The notes below the pieces were generated by a model. It did not search any database. It was not told the origin of the DNA and worked only from the letters and a program-made list of their open reading frames with translations. This document shows positions 52,543 to 61,269 of a DNA stretch of 64,000 nt, piece after piece (position 1 is the stretch's first letter; every line of letters starts with the position of its first letter). The stretch is taken from assembly GCF_023223525.1 (NCBI RefSeq), contig NZ_JALPRX010000014.1:1-64000 (forward strand), written 5' to 3'. The translations under genes were made by a program, and so were the position numbers. The DNA is from Roseomonas acroporae. Its GTDB lineage: Bacteria; Pseudomonadota; Alphaproteobacteria; Acetobacterales; Acetobacteraceae.

Positions 52543-53298
52543 ATGGCAAAGAAAGGTTCCGGCGGCTGGGTGGAGAGCGGCAAGACCATTCTCTATGCCG
52601 CGCTGATCGCCGTCGGCATCCGCACCGTGGCCTTCGAGCCGTTCAACATCCCCTCCGGCAGCATGATCCCGACCCTGCTGGTGGGCGACTACCTGTTCGT
52701 CTCGAAATTCTCCTACGGCTATTCCCGCCACTCGCTGCCCTTCAGCCCCAACCTGTTCTCGGGACGGATCTTCGGCCGGCTGCCGGACCGGGGGGACGTG
52801 GCCGTGTTCAAGCTGCCCTCGGACAACAGCACCGACTACATCAAGCGCATCGTCGGCCTGCCCGGCGACCGCATCCAGATGCGGGGCGGCATCCTCTACG
52901 TCAACGGCGCCGCCGTGCAGCGGGCGCTGGTCGGTCCCTTCGTCGTCGAGGGCGACGGGCCGCGCATGACGGTGCGCGAGTACCGCGAGACGCTGCCGCC
53001 CTCGTCGGGCATGGCGCAGGGGCGCTCGCACAGCATCCTGGAGGCCTCCGACGACGGCCCCTTCGACAACACGCAGGAATTCCGCGTGCCCGAGGGACAC
53101 GTCTTCGCCATGGGCGACAACCGCGACAACAGCCTGGACAGCCGGGCGATGAACCATGTCGGCTTCGTTCCGTTGGAGAACCTCGTCGGGCGGGCCGAAT
53201 TCATCTTCTTCTCGGTGGACGGGTCCGCCGCCTGGTGGGAAGTCTGGGCATGGCCCTTCGCGATACGCTGGAACCGCCTGTTCTCGGGCGTCCGCTAG
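52543..53298 (+). CDS. lepB: Signal peptidase I
   Basis: The inner-membrane enzyme cuts signal peptides. The 251-aa reading from ATG 52543 starts MAKKGSGGWVESGKTILYAAL with one transmembrane segment (about 14-30). ATG 52522 gives 258 aa and is also possible. The catalytic Ser is in FNIPSGSMIPTLLVGDY. The catalytic Lys is in DYIKRIVGLPGDRI, and GDNRDNSLDSR is the third box. The C-terminal AWPFAIRWNRLFSGVR is close to the family end. The stop abuts family A copy 4; lepB-rnc-era order is conserved. Confidence 0.95.
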   Translation: MAKKGSGGWVESGKTILYAALIAVGIRTVAFEPFNIPSGSMIPTLLVGDYLFVSKFSYGYSRHSLPFSPNLFSGRIFGRLPDRGDVAVFKLPSDNSTDYIKRIVGLPGDRIQMRGGILYVNGAAVQRALVGPFVVEGDGPRMTVREYRETLPPSSGMAQGRSHSILEASDDGPFDNTQEFRVPEGHVFAMGDNRDNSLDSRAMNHVGFVPLENLVGRAEFIFFSVDGSAAWWEVWAWPFAIRWNRLFSGVR

Positions 53299-53397
53299 GG
53301 CGGACCGCAGTCCGACCGGGACTGCGGCCCGCTCCGGCGCGCTGTTTTCGGAGCCGCTGCATGCCTTCGGGCGTATCCACCCGCCGGCGATCCGCTC
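53299..53397 (+). repeat. Palindromic dispersed repeat, family A, copy 4
   Basis: It starts with the base after the lepB stop. The stem GCGGACCGCAGTCC / GGACTGCGGCCCGC (one mismatch) encloses GACCG. The middle hairpin is degenerate, and the end CCGGCGATCCGCTC is intact. It lies between the co-oriented lepB and rnc genes. Confidence 0.88.
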
Positions 53398-53473
53398 CGG
53401 CCGGCGGCCGGAGCGGGATGCGGATGGCCGCGCGGGCCCGTGCCCGGCGGGCCACGGCGCGGGAGCGCGTGGC

Positions 53474-54238
53474 GTGACCGGGGGCGTGGCCGGGGCCACG
53501 AACGGCGTCGCGGCGCGCGCCGCCGTGGCGATGGGCGAGTTCGCCGAGCGGCTCGGCCACCGTTTCGCCGATCCGGAATTGCTGGCCCGGGCGCTGACCC
53601 ACCGCTCGGCGGCCGACCCCAAGCGCGGGCAGCTCGATTCCAACGAGCGGCTGGAATTCCTGGGCGACCGGGTGCTGGCGCTGCTGATCGCCGAATGGCT
53701 GACGGAACGCTTCCCGGCCGAGCGCGAGGGCGACCTCGGCAAGCGGCTCGGCGTGCTGGTGGCGCGCGAGGCGCTGTGCCGGGTGGCGGAATCGATCGGG
53801 CTCGGCGCGGTGCTGGTGGTGCCGCCCTCCGAGGGGCGGGCGGGGCTGCGCGAGCGGGCCAACGTGCTGGCCGACGCGGTGGAGGCGCTGCTCGGCGCGC
53901 TCTACCTCGATGGCGGGCTGCCGGCGGCGCGGGCGTTGGTGCGGCGGGAATGGGGGCGGCTGATCGAGGCCGACACGGCGCCGCCCATGTCGGCCAAGAG
54001 CCGGCTGCAGGAATGGCTGCTCGGGCGTGGCCTCGGCCTGCCGGCCTATCGGCTGGTGCGGATGACCGGACCCTCGCACCAGCCGGTCTTCGTGGTGGCG
54101 GTGACGGCGGCGGGAAGGGAGGCCGAGGGCGTGGGGGATTCGAAGCGGGCGGCCGAGCAGGCCGCGGCGGAGGCCTGGCTGACGGCCGGGCCGCCGGCGG
54201 GACCGTCGGCGGGGCAGCCGCCGGGCGGTGCGGCATGA
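53474..54238 (+). CDS. rnc: Ribonuclease III
   Basis: RNase III processes rRNA precursors and other double-stranded RNA. GTG 53474 is preferred because GGGAG lies about 9 nt upstream, giving 254 aa; ATG 53531 would give 235 aa and lacks a visible ribosome binding site. The catalytic signature is NERLEFLGDRVL with Glu and Asp. DAVEALLGALYLDGG adds the second metal ligands. The C-terminal dsRNA-binding domain (SAKSRLQEWLLGRGL to AEQAAAEAWL) is complete. The stop overlaps era (ATGA). Confidence 0.96.
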   Translation: MTGGVAGATNGVAARAAVAMGEFAERLGHRFADPELLARALTHRSAADPKRGQLDSNERLEFLGDRVLALLIAEWLTERFPAEREGDLGKRLGVLVAREALCRVAESIGLGAVLVVPPSEGRAGLRERANVLADAVEALLGALYLDGGLPAARALVRREWGRLIEADTAPPMSAKSRLQEWLLGRGLGLPAYRLVRMTGPSHQPVFVVAVTAAGREAEGVGDSKRAAEQAAAEAWLTAGPPAGPSAGQPPGGAA

Positions 54239-55203
54239 GCGGACCCGGGGCGGAGGAGCGCGAGGAAGACGGGGGCGAGGGCCGGGAAGCGGCCGCCGCC
54301 GAGGGCCGCGCCGCGACGCGCTGCGGGCTGATCGCCGTGGTGGGCGCGCCGAACGCGGGCAAGTCGACGCTGGTGAACCAGCTCGCCGGCACCAAGGTGA
54401 CGATCGTCTCGCCCAAGCCGCAGACCACGCGCATGCGCATCCGCGCCGTGGTGATGGAGGGCGAGGCGCAGCTCGTGCTGGTGGACACGCCCGGCATCTT
54501 CCAGCCGCGCCGCCGCCTGGACCGCGCCATGGTGGGCGCGGCCTGGGGCGGGGCGGTGGATGCCGACGTGGTGCTGCTGATCGTGGACGCGCGGGCCGGG
54601 CTGACGGACGCCGTGCGCGGCATCGTCGAGAAGCTCGCCCAGGTCAGGCAGCCCTGCCTGCTGGCGCTCAACAAGACCGACCTGATCGACCCGCCGCGCC
54701 TGCTGCCGCTCTCGGCCGAGCTGAACGGGATGCGCGACTTCCGCGAGACCTTCATGATCTCGGCCGAGAAGGGCCGGGGGCTCGACCGGCTGAAGGCGGC
54801 GCTGGCCGCGATGGTGCCGCCCGGCCCCTGGCTGTTCCCCGAGGACGAGCTTTCCGACCTGCCCAACCGCATGCTGGCGGCCGAGATCGTGCGCGAGCAG
54901 ATCCTGCGCCAGACGCACGAGGAGGTGCCGCACCACGCCTCGGTGGAGACCGAGCAGTGGACGGAGCGCAAGGATGGCAGCGTGCGGATCGACGCCACGA
55001 TCTACGTCGCGCGGCCGACGCAGAAGGCGATCCTGATCGGCGACAACGGCTCGCGGATCAAGGAGATCGGCCGGCGGGCGCGCGGCGAGCTGGAGAAGCT
55101 GCTGGAGCGGCGCGTGCACCTGTTCCTCAACGTGAAGGACCGCCCGGGCTGGGACGAGGAGCGGGCGCGCATCCGGGCGATCGGGCTGGAGGATCTGGGC
55201 TGA
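54235..55203 (+). CDS. era: GTPase Era
   Basis: Era helps mature 16S rRNA and assemble the 30S subunit. ATG 54235 overlaps the rnc stop. The 322-aa protein has a Glu/Ala-rich lead of about 30 residues, then G1 VGAPNAGKSTL, G3 DTPGIF, G4 NKTD and G5 SAEKG. The KH domain has GDNGSRIKEIGRRAR. In many alphaproteobacteria recO follows directly; here none is found before the repeats at 55216. Confidence 0.97.
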   Translation: MSGPGAEEREEDGGEGREAAAAEGRAATRCGLIAVVGAPNAGKSTLVNQLAGTKVTIVSPKPQTTRMRIRAVVMEGEAQLVLVDTPGIFQPRRRLDRAMVGAAWGGAVDADVVLLIVDARAGLTDAVRGIVEKLAQVRQPCLLALNKTDLIDPPRLLPLSAELNGMRDFRETFMISAEKGRGLDRLKAALAAMVPPGPWLFPEDELSDLPNRMLAAEIVREQILRQTHEEVPHHASVETEQWTERKDGSVRIDATIYVARPTQKAILIGDNGSRIKEIGRRARGELEKLLERRVHLFLNVKDRPGWDEERARIRAIGLEDLG

Positions 55204-55215
55204 CCGACCACCCGG

Positions 55216-55279
55216 CCCTTCGCATGGCCCCAGTCTTTCGCATGGCCCAACCCTTCATGGCCCAGCCCTTCGCATGGCT
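55216..55279. repeat. Degenerate 13-18-bp tandem repeat
   Basis: Four imperfect units of CCCTTCGCATGGCCC (55216, 55236, 55251 and 55266 as approximate unit starts) lie 12 bp past the era stop. The third unit lacks two bases. Confidence 0.65.
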
Positions 55280-55386
55280 GAGACGATGACGGAGAATGGT
55301 TCGGCGGGTGGATCGACCTTGCGTTGTGCGGCGCAGCATCCGAAATTGCCGGGAGTTCGGGGAGGAACAGGGATCGGAGTCCTCCC

Positions 55387-55509
55387 ATGCTCGTCACCTT
55401 CCATCTCGGCACCCTTGCCCTGCTGCTGGCCGTGAACGCCCTCGCCCGTCGGACCGAGCGTGGCGGCGACGTGCTGCGCGACATGCAGGAAGGTCCACTC
55501 ACCGTCTGA
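55387..55509 (+). CDS. Possible 40-aa membrane peptide
   Basis: An ATG at 55387 preceded by GGAG at about 8 nt opens MLVTFHLGTLALLLAVNALA, which is strongly hydrophobic, followed by RRTERGGDVLRDMQEG. The hydrophobic helix plus charged tail is unlike shadow frames nearby. No homologue is known to me. It lies upstream of the operator-like repeats and the DUF2786-like gene. It could equally be a chance frame. Confidence 0.3.
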   Translation: MLVTFHLGTLALLLAVNALARRTERGGDVLRDMQEGPLTV

Positions 55510-55526
55510 GCCTTCCCGGCGCTGCC

Positions 55527-55628
55527 GTCCGGATTGGACGGCGCGAAGGGGCCCCGGCATTGGCTGCCCGGAAGCCTGTCCATATTGGACTACAAGGATC
55601 CGCCATGCTAGATCCGTCCAGATTGGAT
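55527..55628. promoter_or_regulatory. Three operator-like 13-bp palindromes upstream of the 55640 gene
   Basis: GTCCGGATTGGAC (55527-55539), GTCCATATTGGAC (55578-55590) and GTCCAGATTGGAT (55616-55628) share the form GTCCR-N3-TGGAY. The middle one is a perfect GTCCA/TGGAC inverted repeat. Spacings are 51 and 38 bp between starts; the last ends 11 bp before the ATG of the gene. The motif looks like a repressor or activator site, possibly for the HTH of that gene's own product. This is inference. Confidence 0.6.
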
Positions 55629-55639
55629 GGGCGGATGGC

Positions 55640-56542
55640 ATGGCGCTCGACCTCGGCCGGCTGCGCAAGATCTGGGCGCTGACCGAAAGCCCGCATCCCG
55701 GCGAGGCCATGGCCGCGCTGGAACGGGCGCGGGCCCTGCTGGCCCAGCATGGGCACACGCTGCGCGACATCCCTGTTCTGCTCGGCGCGGGCGAACGGAC
55801 GGCCTTCGCGGCCGGGACGCCGGAACCGCGCCCGCAGGCCCGGCCGGCCGGGCCGCCCGACCCCGACGAGGCGCGCCGCCGGCAGGCGGAGGCGTACCGC
55901 GCCGCCGTCATCGCCCGGTACGGCGACGAGGAGTCGGCGCTGGCGCCGACCCCGGCCGAAGCGGCGGTGGAGGCCGCCGCCGCGCCGTTCAAGCGGCGCG
56001 TCGCCAAGACCTATCACAACGGCACCTTCCAGACCGACAGCCTGGACGGCTGGACCTACCGCCTCGACGGCCCGGCGCCGCCGCGCGTGGTGGCGGCCGT
56101 CAAGGCGGCGCTGCCGTTGCCGCGGACCATCGCCGAGGCCAGGGCCGAGCACGATGCCTGGGCCGAGCGCGACCGCGAGCTGGCGGCGCTGTACCGCAGC
56201 GAGGGCGACACGGCGCTGTCGCTGGCCTGCGAGCTGCGGCGCGACATCGTGGGCGAGATGCTGTGGACCGGGCTGCGCGCCGCCTCGTTGGCGGATGCGA
56301 TCGCGCGGCAGCGGGCGCTGGTGGAGGACGGGACGCACCGGCCGGAGGTGGCGCGGGCGGTGCTGGCGGATCTGGAGGCGCTGGCGGGCGAGTCCGGCCC
56401 GGCGCGGACGGCGACGGCGCGGCGCGAGGCGGTGCTGCGGCTGCTGGACGATCCGGAGACGGCGGCGCTAGCGGACCGGGAGATTGCAAGGCGGGTGGGC
56501 GTCTCGCCGCAGACGGTGGGGAACCTGCGGCGGCGGCGGTAG
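55640..56542 (+). CDS. DUF2786-like N-terminal plus C-terminal helix-turn-helix protein
   Basis: A 300-aa protein from ATG 55640. The N-terminus, LRKIWALTESPHPGEAMAAL followed by ERARALLAQHGHTLRDIPVLL, matches the pattern of the DUF2786 family. A Pro/Ala-rich linker leads to residues about 110-150 (KTYHNGTFQTDSLDGWTYRL). A long charged helical region follows. The C-terminus DREIARRVGVSPQTVGNLRR is a clear HTH-type segment. No enzyme motif is seen. Three identical-type palindromes lie just upstream, so autoregulation is a reasonable idea. It is convergent with ssuD through repeat family B. Function is unknown; DNA binding is inferred. Confidence 0.72.
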   Translation: MALDLGRLRKIWALTESPHPGEAMAALERARALLAQHGHTLRDIPVLLGAGERTAFAAGTPEPRPQARPAGPPDPDEARRRQAEAYRAAVIARYGDEESALAPTPAEAAVEAAAAPFKRRVAKTYHNGTFQTDSLDGWTYRLDGPAPPRVVAAVKAALPLPRTIAEARAEHDAWAERDRELAALYRSEGDTALSLACELRRDIVGEMLWTGLRAASLADAIARQRALVEDGTHRPEVARAVLADLEALAGESGPARTATARREAVLRLLDDPETAALADREIARRVGVSPQTVGNLRRRR

Positions 56543-56543
56543 C

Positions 56544-56737
56544 GGGGCGCTGCCCCGGACCCCGGCAAGGAGGGCTCTGCCCTCCTTGCATCCTCCCGCC
56601 GGGGGCGAAGCCCCCCGGACCCCCCGTTTTGTTTTCGGCCCCGACGGTTCAACCGACGAGGCCGAAAAACGAATAGAGGTCCAGGAGGGCTTCGCCCTCC
56701 TGGCGGATGGGGGCTGGGGAAGGCAGCGCCTTCCCCA
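56544..56737 (+). repeat. Multi-hairpin intergenic repeat, family B, copy 2
   Basis: Hairpins lie at about 56544-56558 (GGGGC / GCCCC), 56567-56587 (AAGGAGGGC / GCCCTCCTT), 56596-56617, about 56681-56701 (AGGAGGGC / GCCCTCCT) and 56716-56736 (GGGGAAGGC / GCCTTCCCC). The unpaired core with ACGAATAGAGGTC is shared with copies 1 and 3. It fills the gap between the convergent 55640 gene and ssuD. Confidence 0.85.
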
Positions 56738-56766
56738 GGCGGTCGGAATTCAGTGAAACGCTGCCA

Positions 56767-57963
56767 TCACCCCGCCGCCGCGCGCCGCGACGGCGCCGCG
56801 ACGTTGGCGATCACCTCGCCGAACGGCCCGTTGTTGCGCGCCGCGCCGAGGTTCCGGCCGGTGGTGGCCTTCAGCGGCAGCAGCGGGAAGACCAGCTCGG
56901 CGAAGCGGTAGCATTCCTCCAGGTGCGGGTAGCCGGAGAGGATGAAGCGGTCGATGCCGAGCGCCATGTATTCCTTCATCCGGTCCGCCACCTGCTGCGG
57001 GTTGCCGACCAGCGCGGTGCCGGCGCCGCCGCGCACCAGGCCGACACCGGCCCAGAGGTTGGGGCTGATCTCCAGCTTGTCGCGGTTGCCGCCGTGCAGT
57101 TCGGCCATGCGGCGCTGGCCGACGGAATCGTAGCGCGCGAAGGCCTTCTGCGCCGTGGCGATCGCCTCGTCGTCCACGTACTGGATGAGCTCGTCGGCGG
57201 CGCGCCAGGCGGCCTCGGCGGTCTCGCGGACGATGACGTGCAGGCGGATGCCGAAGCTCATGGTGCGGCCGCGCGCGGCGGCGGCGGCGCGGGCCTGGGC
57301 CAGCTTCTCGGCGACGTCGGCGGGCGGCTCGCCCCAGGTGAGGTAGACCTCGGCGTGCTCGGCCGCGACGGCCTGGCCGGCGCCCGAGGAGCCGCCGAAG
57401 TAGAGCGGCGGGTGCGGCTGCTGCACGGGCGGGAAGAGCAGCCTGCCGTTCTCGATGGAGAGGTGCCTGCCCTGGAAGTTCACCGTCTCGCCGCGCAGCA
57501 GGGCGCGCCAGACGGTGAGGTACTCGTCGGTCGCCTCGTAGCGCGCGCCGTGGTCGAGGAACACGCCGTCGCCGCGCAGCTCCTGCGGGTCGCCGCCGGC
57601 GACGACGTTGATGAGCAGCCGGCCCTCGGAAAGCCGGTCCAGGGTCGCGGCCATGCGCGCGGTCATGGAGGGCTCGGAAAGGCCGGGGCGGACGGCGACG
57701 AGGAAGCGCAGGTCGCGCGTCTGCGGCACCATGGCCGAGGCGATCACCCAGCTGTCCTCGCAGGACTTCCCGGTGGGCAGCAGCACGCCGTAGTAGCCGA
57801 GATCGTCGGCGGCGCGGGCGATCTGCGTCAGGTAGTTCAGCGTGACGTGGCGCGCGCCCTGCTGCGTGGCGAGGTAGCGGCCATCGCCATGCGTGGGCAG
57901 GAACCACAGGATGTCGGCGGCCTCGGCGGGGGGCGGCGGGGCGAGCGAGACGTTGTCGAGCAT
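56767..57963 (-). CDS. ssuD: FMNH2-dependent alkanesulfonate monooxygenase SsuD
   Basis: The enzyme oxidises alkanesulfonates to aldehyde and sulfite for sulfur supply. The 398-aa luciferase-like protein starts [29 protein letters not shown], with ATG 57963 chosen as in the family. Characteristic are [45 protein letters not shown] and [19 protein letters not shown]. It is last in the operon ssuA-ssuC-ssuB-ssuD. No ssuE flavin reductase lies in the operon, so reduced FMN must come from elsewhere. Confidence 0.95.
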   Translation of the reverse strand: MLDNVSLAPPPPAEAADILWFLPTHGDGRYLATQQGARHVTLNYLTQIARAADDLGYYGVLLPTGKSCEDSWVIASAMVPQTRDLRFLVAVRPGLSEPSMTARMAATLDRLSEGRLLINVVAGGDPQELRGDGVFLDHGARYEATDEYLTVWRALLRGETVNFQGRHLSIENGRLLFPPVQQPHPPLYFGGSSGAGQAVAAEHAEVYLTWGEPPADVAEKLAQARAAAAARGRTMSFGIRLHVIVRETAEAAWRAADELIQYVDDEAIATAQKAFARYDSVGQRRMAELHGGNRDKLEISPNLWAGVGLVRGGAGTALVGNPQQVADRMKEYMALGIDRFILSGYPHLEECYRFAELVFPLLPLKATTGRNLGAARNNGPFGEVIANVAAPSRRAAAG

Positions 57964-57992
57964 GGTTCGGATTCCTCCGAGGACTTCGTGAT

Positions 57993-58823
57993 TCAGTGGC
58001 GGCCGAACAGGTGGTCGAGGACGCGGCCCTCGACGGCGGCGAGTGCCGGGTCGCCGTGATGGCGCGGGCGCGGGCGGTCCACCGCGAGGTCGAGCGCGAC
58101 GCGGCCGGCTTCGAGCAGGATGATGCGGTCGGCGAGCATCGCGGCCTCCGACACGTCGTGCGTGACCAGCACGGCGGTGACGCCGGCGCCGCGCCAGACC
58201 TGCTCGACCAGCGACTGCATCTCGATGCGGGTCAGCGCGTCCAGCGCGCCGAGCGGCTCGTCGAGCAGCAGCAGCGGCGGGCGGGCGATCAGCGCGCGGG
58301 CGAGGGCGGTGCGCTGCTTCTGGCCGCCGGAGAGCACGGCGGGCCACTCGTCGCCGCGCCCGGCGAGGCCGACCTCCTCCAGCGCGGCGAGCGCCAGGGC
58401 GCGTCGGCGGTCGGCGCGGCGTTCGTGCGAGAGCCCGACCTCGACATTGGCGGCGATGCTGGCCCAGGGCAGCAGGCGCGGCTCCTGGAACATCAGCCTG
58501 CCGGCGGAGACGGGCACCGCGGCGCCGTCGGGGCCGCGGAAGTCGATGCTGCCGGAATCCGGCCGGTCGAGCCCGGCGAGCAGGCGCAGCAGCGTGGACT
58601 TGCCGCAGCCGCTGCGCCCGACGATGGCGAGGAACTGACCGGCCGGCACGTCGAGGTCGAGCTCGTGCAGCACGGTGTTGGCGCCGAAGCGGCGGCCGAC
58701 GCCGCGCAGCGTGATCGCGACGCCGCGCGGAGCGGCGGCGGGCTGGAAGCCGCGCGATTGCGTCAGCAGCGCCTCGGTGTTGCGGCCGAGGGCGAGCGGG
58801 CCGTTGGGCGTGATCTGGTCCAT
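57993..58823 (-). CDS. ssuB: Sulfonate ABC transporter ATP-binding protein SsuB
   Basis: The 276-aa ATPase powers sulfonate import. ATG 58823 overlaps the ssuC stop (TGATG). Walker A is GRSGCGKST, the signature is LSGGQKQR, Walker B is [17 protein letters not shown], and the switch His is in VTHDVSEA. The Q-loop [12 protein letters not shown] with the typical RLLPW fits nitrate/sulfonate/taurine importers. The first 35 residues are a variable lead, as in many SsuB proteins. Confidence 0.94.
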   Translation of the reverse strand: MDQITPNGPLALGRNTEALLTQSRGFQPAAAPRGVAITLRGVGRRFGANTVLHELDLDVPAGQFLAIVGRSGCGKSTLLRLLAGLDRPDSGSIDFRGPDGAAVPVSAGRLMFQEPRLLPWASIAANVEVGLSHERRADRRRALALAALEEVGLAGRGDEWPAVLSGGQKQRTALARALIARPPLLLLDEPLGALDALTRIEMQSLVEQVWRGAGVTAVLVTHDVSEAAMLADRIILLEAGRVALDLAVDRPRPRHHGDPALAAVEGRVLDHLFGRH

Positions 58824-59590
58824 CAGGCGCTCCTGTAGGCCGGGTTCCAGGCGAGGCTGCGGCGCTCCAGCCAGCGCGCGGCGCTGTCGGCGAGCTTGCC
58901 CAGCAGCGCGTAGATCAGGATCGAGAACACCACGACGTCGACCAGCATGAACTCGCGCGCCTGCATCGCCATGTAGCCGATGCCAGAGGAGGCCGAGATG
59001 GTCTCGGCCACGATCAGCGTCAGCCACATGATGCCGAGCGCGTAGCGCAGCCCGACCAGGATCGAGGCGAGGGCGCCCGGCAGCACGACGCGGCGGAACA
59101 GCGCGGTGCGCGACATGCCGTAGGCGCGGCCCATCTCCAGCAATTGCGGATCGACCGAGCGCACGCCGTGCATGGTGTTGACGTAGATCGGGAAGAACAC
59201 GCCGAGCGCCACCAGGAAGACGCGCGCCGTGTCGTCGATGCCGAACCACAGGATCACCAGCGGGATCAGCGCGAGGTGCGGGATGTTGCGCACCATCTGC
59301 ACCGTGGAATCGAGCAGCGTCTCGCCCAGCTTCGAGAGGCCCGAGAGCAGGCCGAGGGCGAGGCCGAGGCCGCCGCCGATCAGGAAGCCCAGCAGCGCGC
59401 GCCCGGTGCTGACGCGGATGTTCTCCAGCAGCTCGCCGGAGCGCAGCTTCTCCCAGCCCGCCGCCAGCACGGCGGTGGGGGCGGGGAGCACGTTGTCGGG
59501 GATCAGCCCGGCCTGCGCGCCGGCCTGCCAGGCCAGCAGCAGCAGCGCCGGCACCAGCCAGGGGAGCAGCCCCCTCTGCGTGCGGGTCAT
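58823..59590 (-). CDS. ssuC: Sulfonate ABC transporter permease SsuC
   Basis: A 255-aa inner-membrane permease from ATG 59590. About six hydrophobic segments are visible. The EAA-type loop [20 protein letters not shown] contacts the ATPase, and the family stretch [19 protein letters not shown] is typical. It follows ssuA by 14 nt and overlaps ssuB. The sulfonate assignment comes from the operon. Confidence 0.94.
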   Translation of the reverse strand: MTRTQRGLLPWLVPALLLLAWQAGAQAGLIPDNVLPAPTAVLAAGWEKLRSGELLENIRVSTGRALLGFLIGGGLGLALGLLSGLSKLGETLLDSTVQMVRNIPHLALIPLVILWFGIDDTARVFLVALGVFFPIYVNTMHGVRSVDPQLLEMGRAYGMSRTALFRRVVLPGALASILVGLRYALGIMWLTLIVAETISASSGIGYMAMQAREFMLVDVVVFSILIYALLGKLADSAARWLERRSLAWNPAYRSA

Positions 59591-59604
59591 CGTCCTGCCC
59601 CGAC

Positions 59605-60555
59605 TCAGATCGCCGGCCGCTGCCAGACGGCGTCGCGCACCGTGACGCTGCGCGGGATCAGGTTCAGCTCGCGGAAGCGGTCGGCGACCTTCTGCTGCTG
59701 CGTCACCACCGCGTCCGTCACCGGGCCGATGCCGAATTCGGTGCGGGCGATGGCGCGGCGCACCGCCTCGACCGGGATGCCGGTGCCCTCGGCCTGGAGG
59801 CGCGAGACCTCCTCGCGGTTGGCGCCCGCCCAGTCGGCGACCTTGGCCAGCTCGTCCAGCGTCTCGGCGATCAGGCGGGGATTCTTCTCGGTGAAGGTCC
59901 GGTTGCCGAGGAAGAAAGAGTTCTGCCGCTCGATCTCCTTGCCCGAGCGCAGCACGCGCACGCCGCGGCCGGCCTCGGCGATGGCGTAGTACGGGTCCCA
60001 GATGCTCCAGGCATCGACGCTGCCGCGCTGGAAGGCGGCGGCCGCATCGGCCGGGGCCAGCTCGGCGGGCACGATGTCGCGCCATTGCAGCCCGGCCTGC
60101 TGCACGGCGGCGACCGCCATGCTGTGCGCCGAGGAGCCGCGCGCATAGGCGAGGCGCTTCCCCTTCAGCTCCGCCACGGACTGCACCGTGGAGCCCTCGG
60201 GCACCAGGATCGCCTGGTTGTCGCCGCGCGAGGGGATGGCGCCGACATAGAGCAGGTTAGCGCGGGCGGCCTGGGCGAAGATCGGCGGGGCGTCGCCGGT
60301 GTAGCCGAAGTCGATGCTGCCGACGTTCAGCGCCTCCAGCAGCGGCGGGCCGAAGGAGAACTCGTTCCAGCGCACGGCGATGCCCTGGGCGCGGAATCGC
60401 TCCTCCAGCGCGCCGCGCACCTTGGCGACGAGCAGCACGCTGGTCTTCTGGAAGCCGACGCGCAGCTCGCGCGCGCCGTCGGCCCGGGTGGGACGAATGG
60501 CGGGGAGGGCGAGGCCGGCGCCGAGCGCGGCGAGGAGGGTGCGGCGGGTGGTCAT
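59605..60555 (-). CDS. ssuA: Sulfonate ABC transporter substrate-binding protein SsuA
   Basis: A 316-aa exported binding protein. The signal peptide [19 protein letters not shown] has a twin-arginine look, so Tat export is possible. The mature part has [16 protein letters not shown], the aliphatic-sulfonate family region [20 protein letters not shown] and [15 protein letters not shown]. It is first in the operon ssuACBD. The promoter is expected upstream, where an AT-rich island lies. Confidence 0.93.
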   Translation of the reverse strand: MTTRRTLLAALGAGLALPAIRPTRADGARELRVGFQKTSVLLVAKVRGALEERFRAQGIAVRWNEFSFGPPLLEALNVGSIDFGYTGDAPPIFAQAARANLLYVGAIPSRGDNQAILVPEGSTVQSVAELKGKRLAYARGSSAHSMAVAAVQQAGLQWRDIVPAELAPADAAAAFQRGSVDAWSIWDPYYAIAEAGRGVRVLRSGKEIERQNSFFLGNRTFTEKNPRLIAETLDELAKVADWAGANREEVSRLQAEGTGIPVEAVRRAIARTEFGIGPVTDAVVTQQQKVADRFRELNLIPRSVTVRDAVWQRPAI

Positions 60556-60829
60556 GGCGGGAATTCCTGCGGCTGCGTGCCGGTCCGGCGCGGTATTGCC
60601 GATCTGGATTCGTGCTTTATGCGGGCTGCGGGGCGGTTGCCGGTGCCGCCGGCCCGGCTAGGGGCGAAGCGGTCCGGCTCAGGCGGGGAGACATCGGCCG
60701 GGCATTCGCCGCACCGGGCGCCCGGTCCGCGGGCGGGCCGTTGCCGGCCGCCGCCAAGATGCTGTCATTGCCGAAAGCCTCGTCCATCTGGCGCCAGGGC
60801 AGGCGGGATCGCCACCCGCGCCCGGCGTG

Positions 60830-60905
60830 CATGGTGTCATAGACACGATTAAGGATGATGAATAGAGAAAAACAACGATGGATTTTTGATAAAACTGTCG
60901 CGATG
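60830..60905. promoter_or_regulatory. AT-rich island with GTGTC-ATA-GACAC palindrome
   Basis: Bases 60841-60900 have 20 G/C in 60 (33%), against a background far above 65%. A perfect 13-nt inverted repeat, GTGTC ATA GACAC, lies at 60834-60846. On the minus strand the island faces the ssu operon about 280 bp away and could be its promoter and operator region. A short plus-strand frame from 60855 (MMNREKQRWIFDKT) runs into repeat copy 5 and is not accepted as a gene. Confidence 0.45.
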
Positions 60906-60946
60906 AGCTGGCAATGTCGCGCCGGGAGTGCCGCGTCAGGCGGTGG

Positions 60947-61050
60947 CCTACAGCGAGCCGCAGTCCGGTTGGGACTGCGGCTCGCTGTCGCTCATTGTTC
61001 CCGGCGCGGCTTCACGTCGCCGGGCGTGTCCGCCAGTCGGCGATCCGCTC
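60947..61050 (+). repeat. Palindromic dispersed repeat, family A, copy 5
   Basis: The stem ACAGCGAGCCGCAGTCC / GGACTGCGGCTCGCTGT (17 bp, perfect) encloses GGTTG as in copy 2. Against copy 2 the stem has A-to-G paired with T-to-C on the other arm. The middle hairpin is degenerate and the end, GTCGGCGATCCGCTC, is nearly intact. It lies between ssuA and the 61270 gene. Confidence 0.9.
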
Positions 61051-61101
61051 TATCCCTCCTTCCGGCACGTGGAATGCCGGGCCGGCCATGCGCCGATGGC
61101 C

Positions 61102-61227
61102 GGCGTGTCCCGACCGGCGCGTCCCGGTAGGCGCGTCCCGGTAGGCGCGTCCCGGTAGGCGCGTCCCGGTAGGCGTGTCCCGGTAAGCGTGTCCCGGTAG
61201 GCATGTCCCGACCGGCACGTCCCGACA
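61102..61227. repeat. 14-bp minisatellite, 9 copies
   Basis: Nine head-to-tail 14-bp units, consensus GGCGCGTCCCGGTA, fill 126 bp. The inner units (61116-61171) are identical; the outer ones carry TG or CA changes and ACC/ACA ends. It ends 42 bp before the 61270 gene. There are no spacers, so it is not a CRISPR array. Confidence 0.92.
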
Positions 61228-61269
61228 GGCCCCTTCCGTGCCGCTCCGGGCTCTGCCAGCCTGCGCCGC

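Noticed and set aside
60855-61130. 91-codon plus-strand frame from the AT-rich island
   Set aside because: After 14 plausible residues it enters repeat family A and the minisatellite; no family is recognised. It might be a relic, but cannot be supported as a gene.
61102-61227. CRISPR-like array
   Set aside because: Units are 14 bp, directly adjacent and without spacers. It is a minisatellite.
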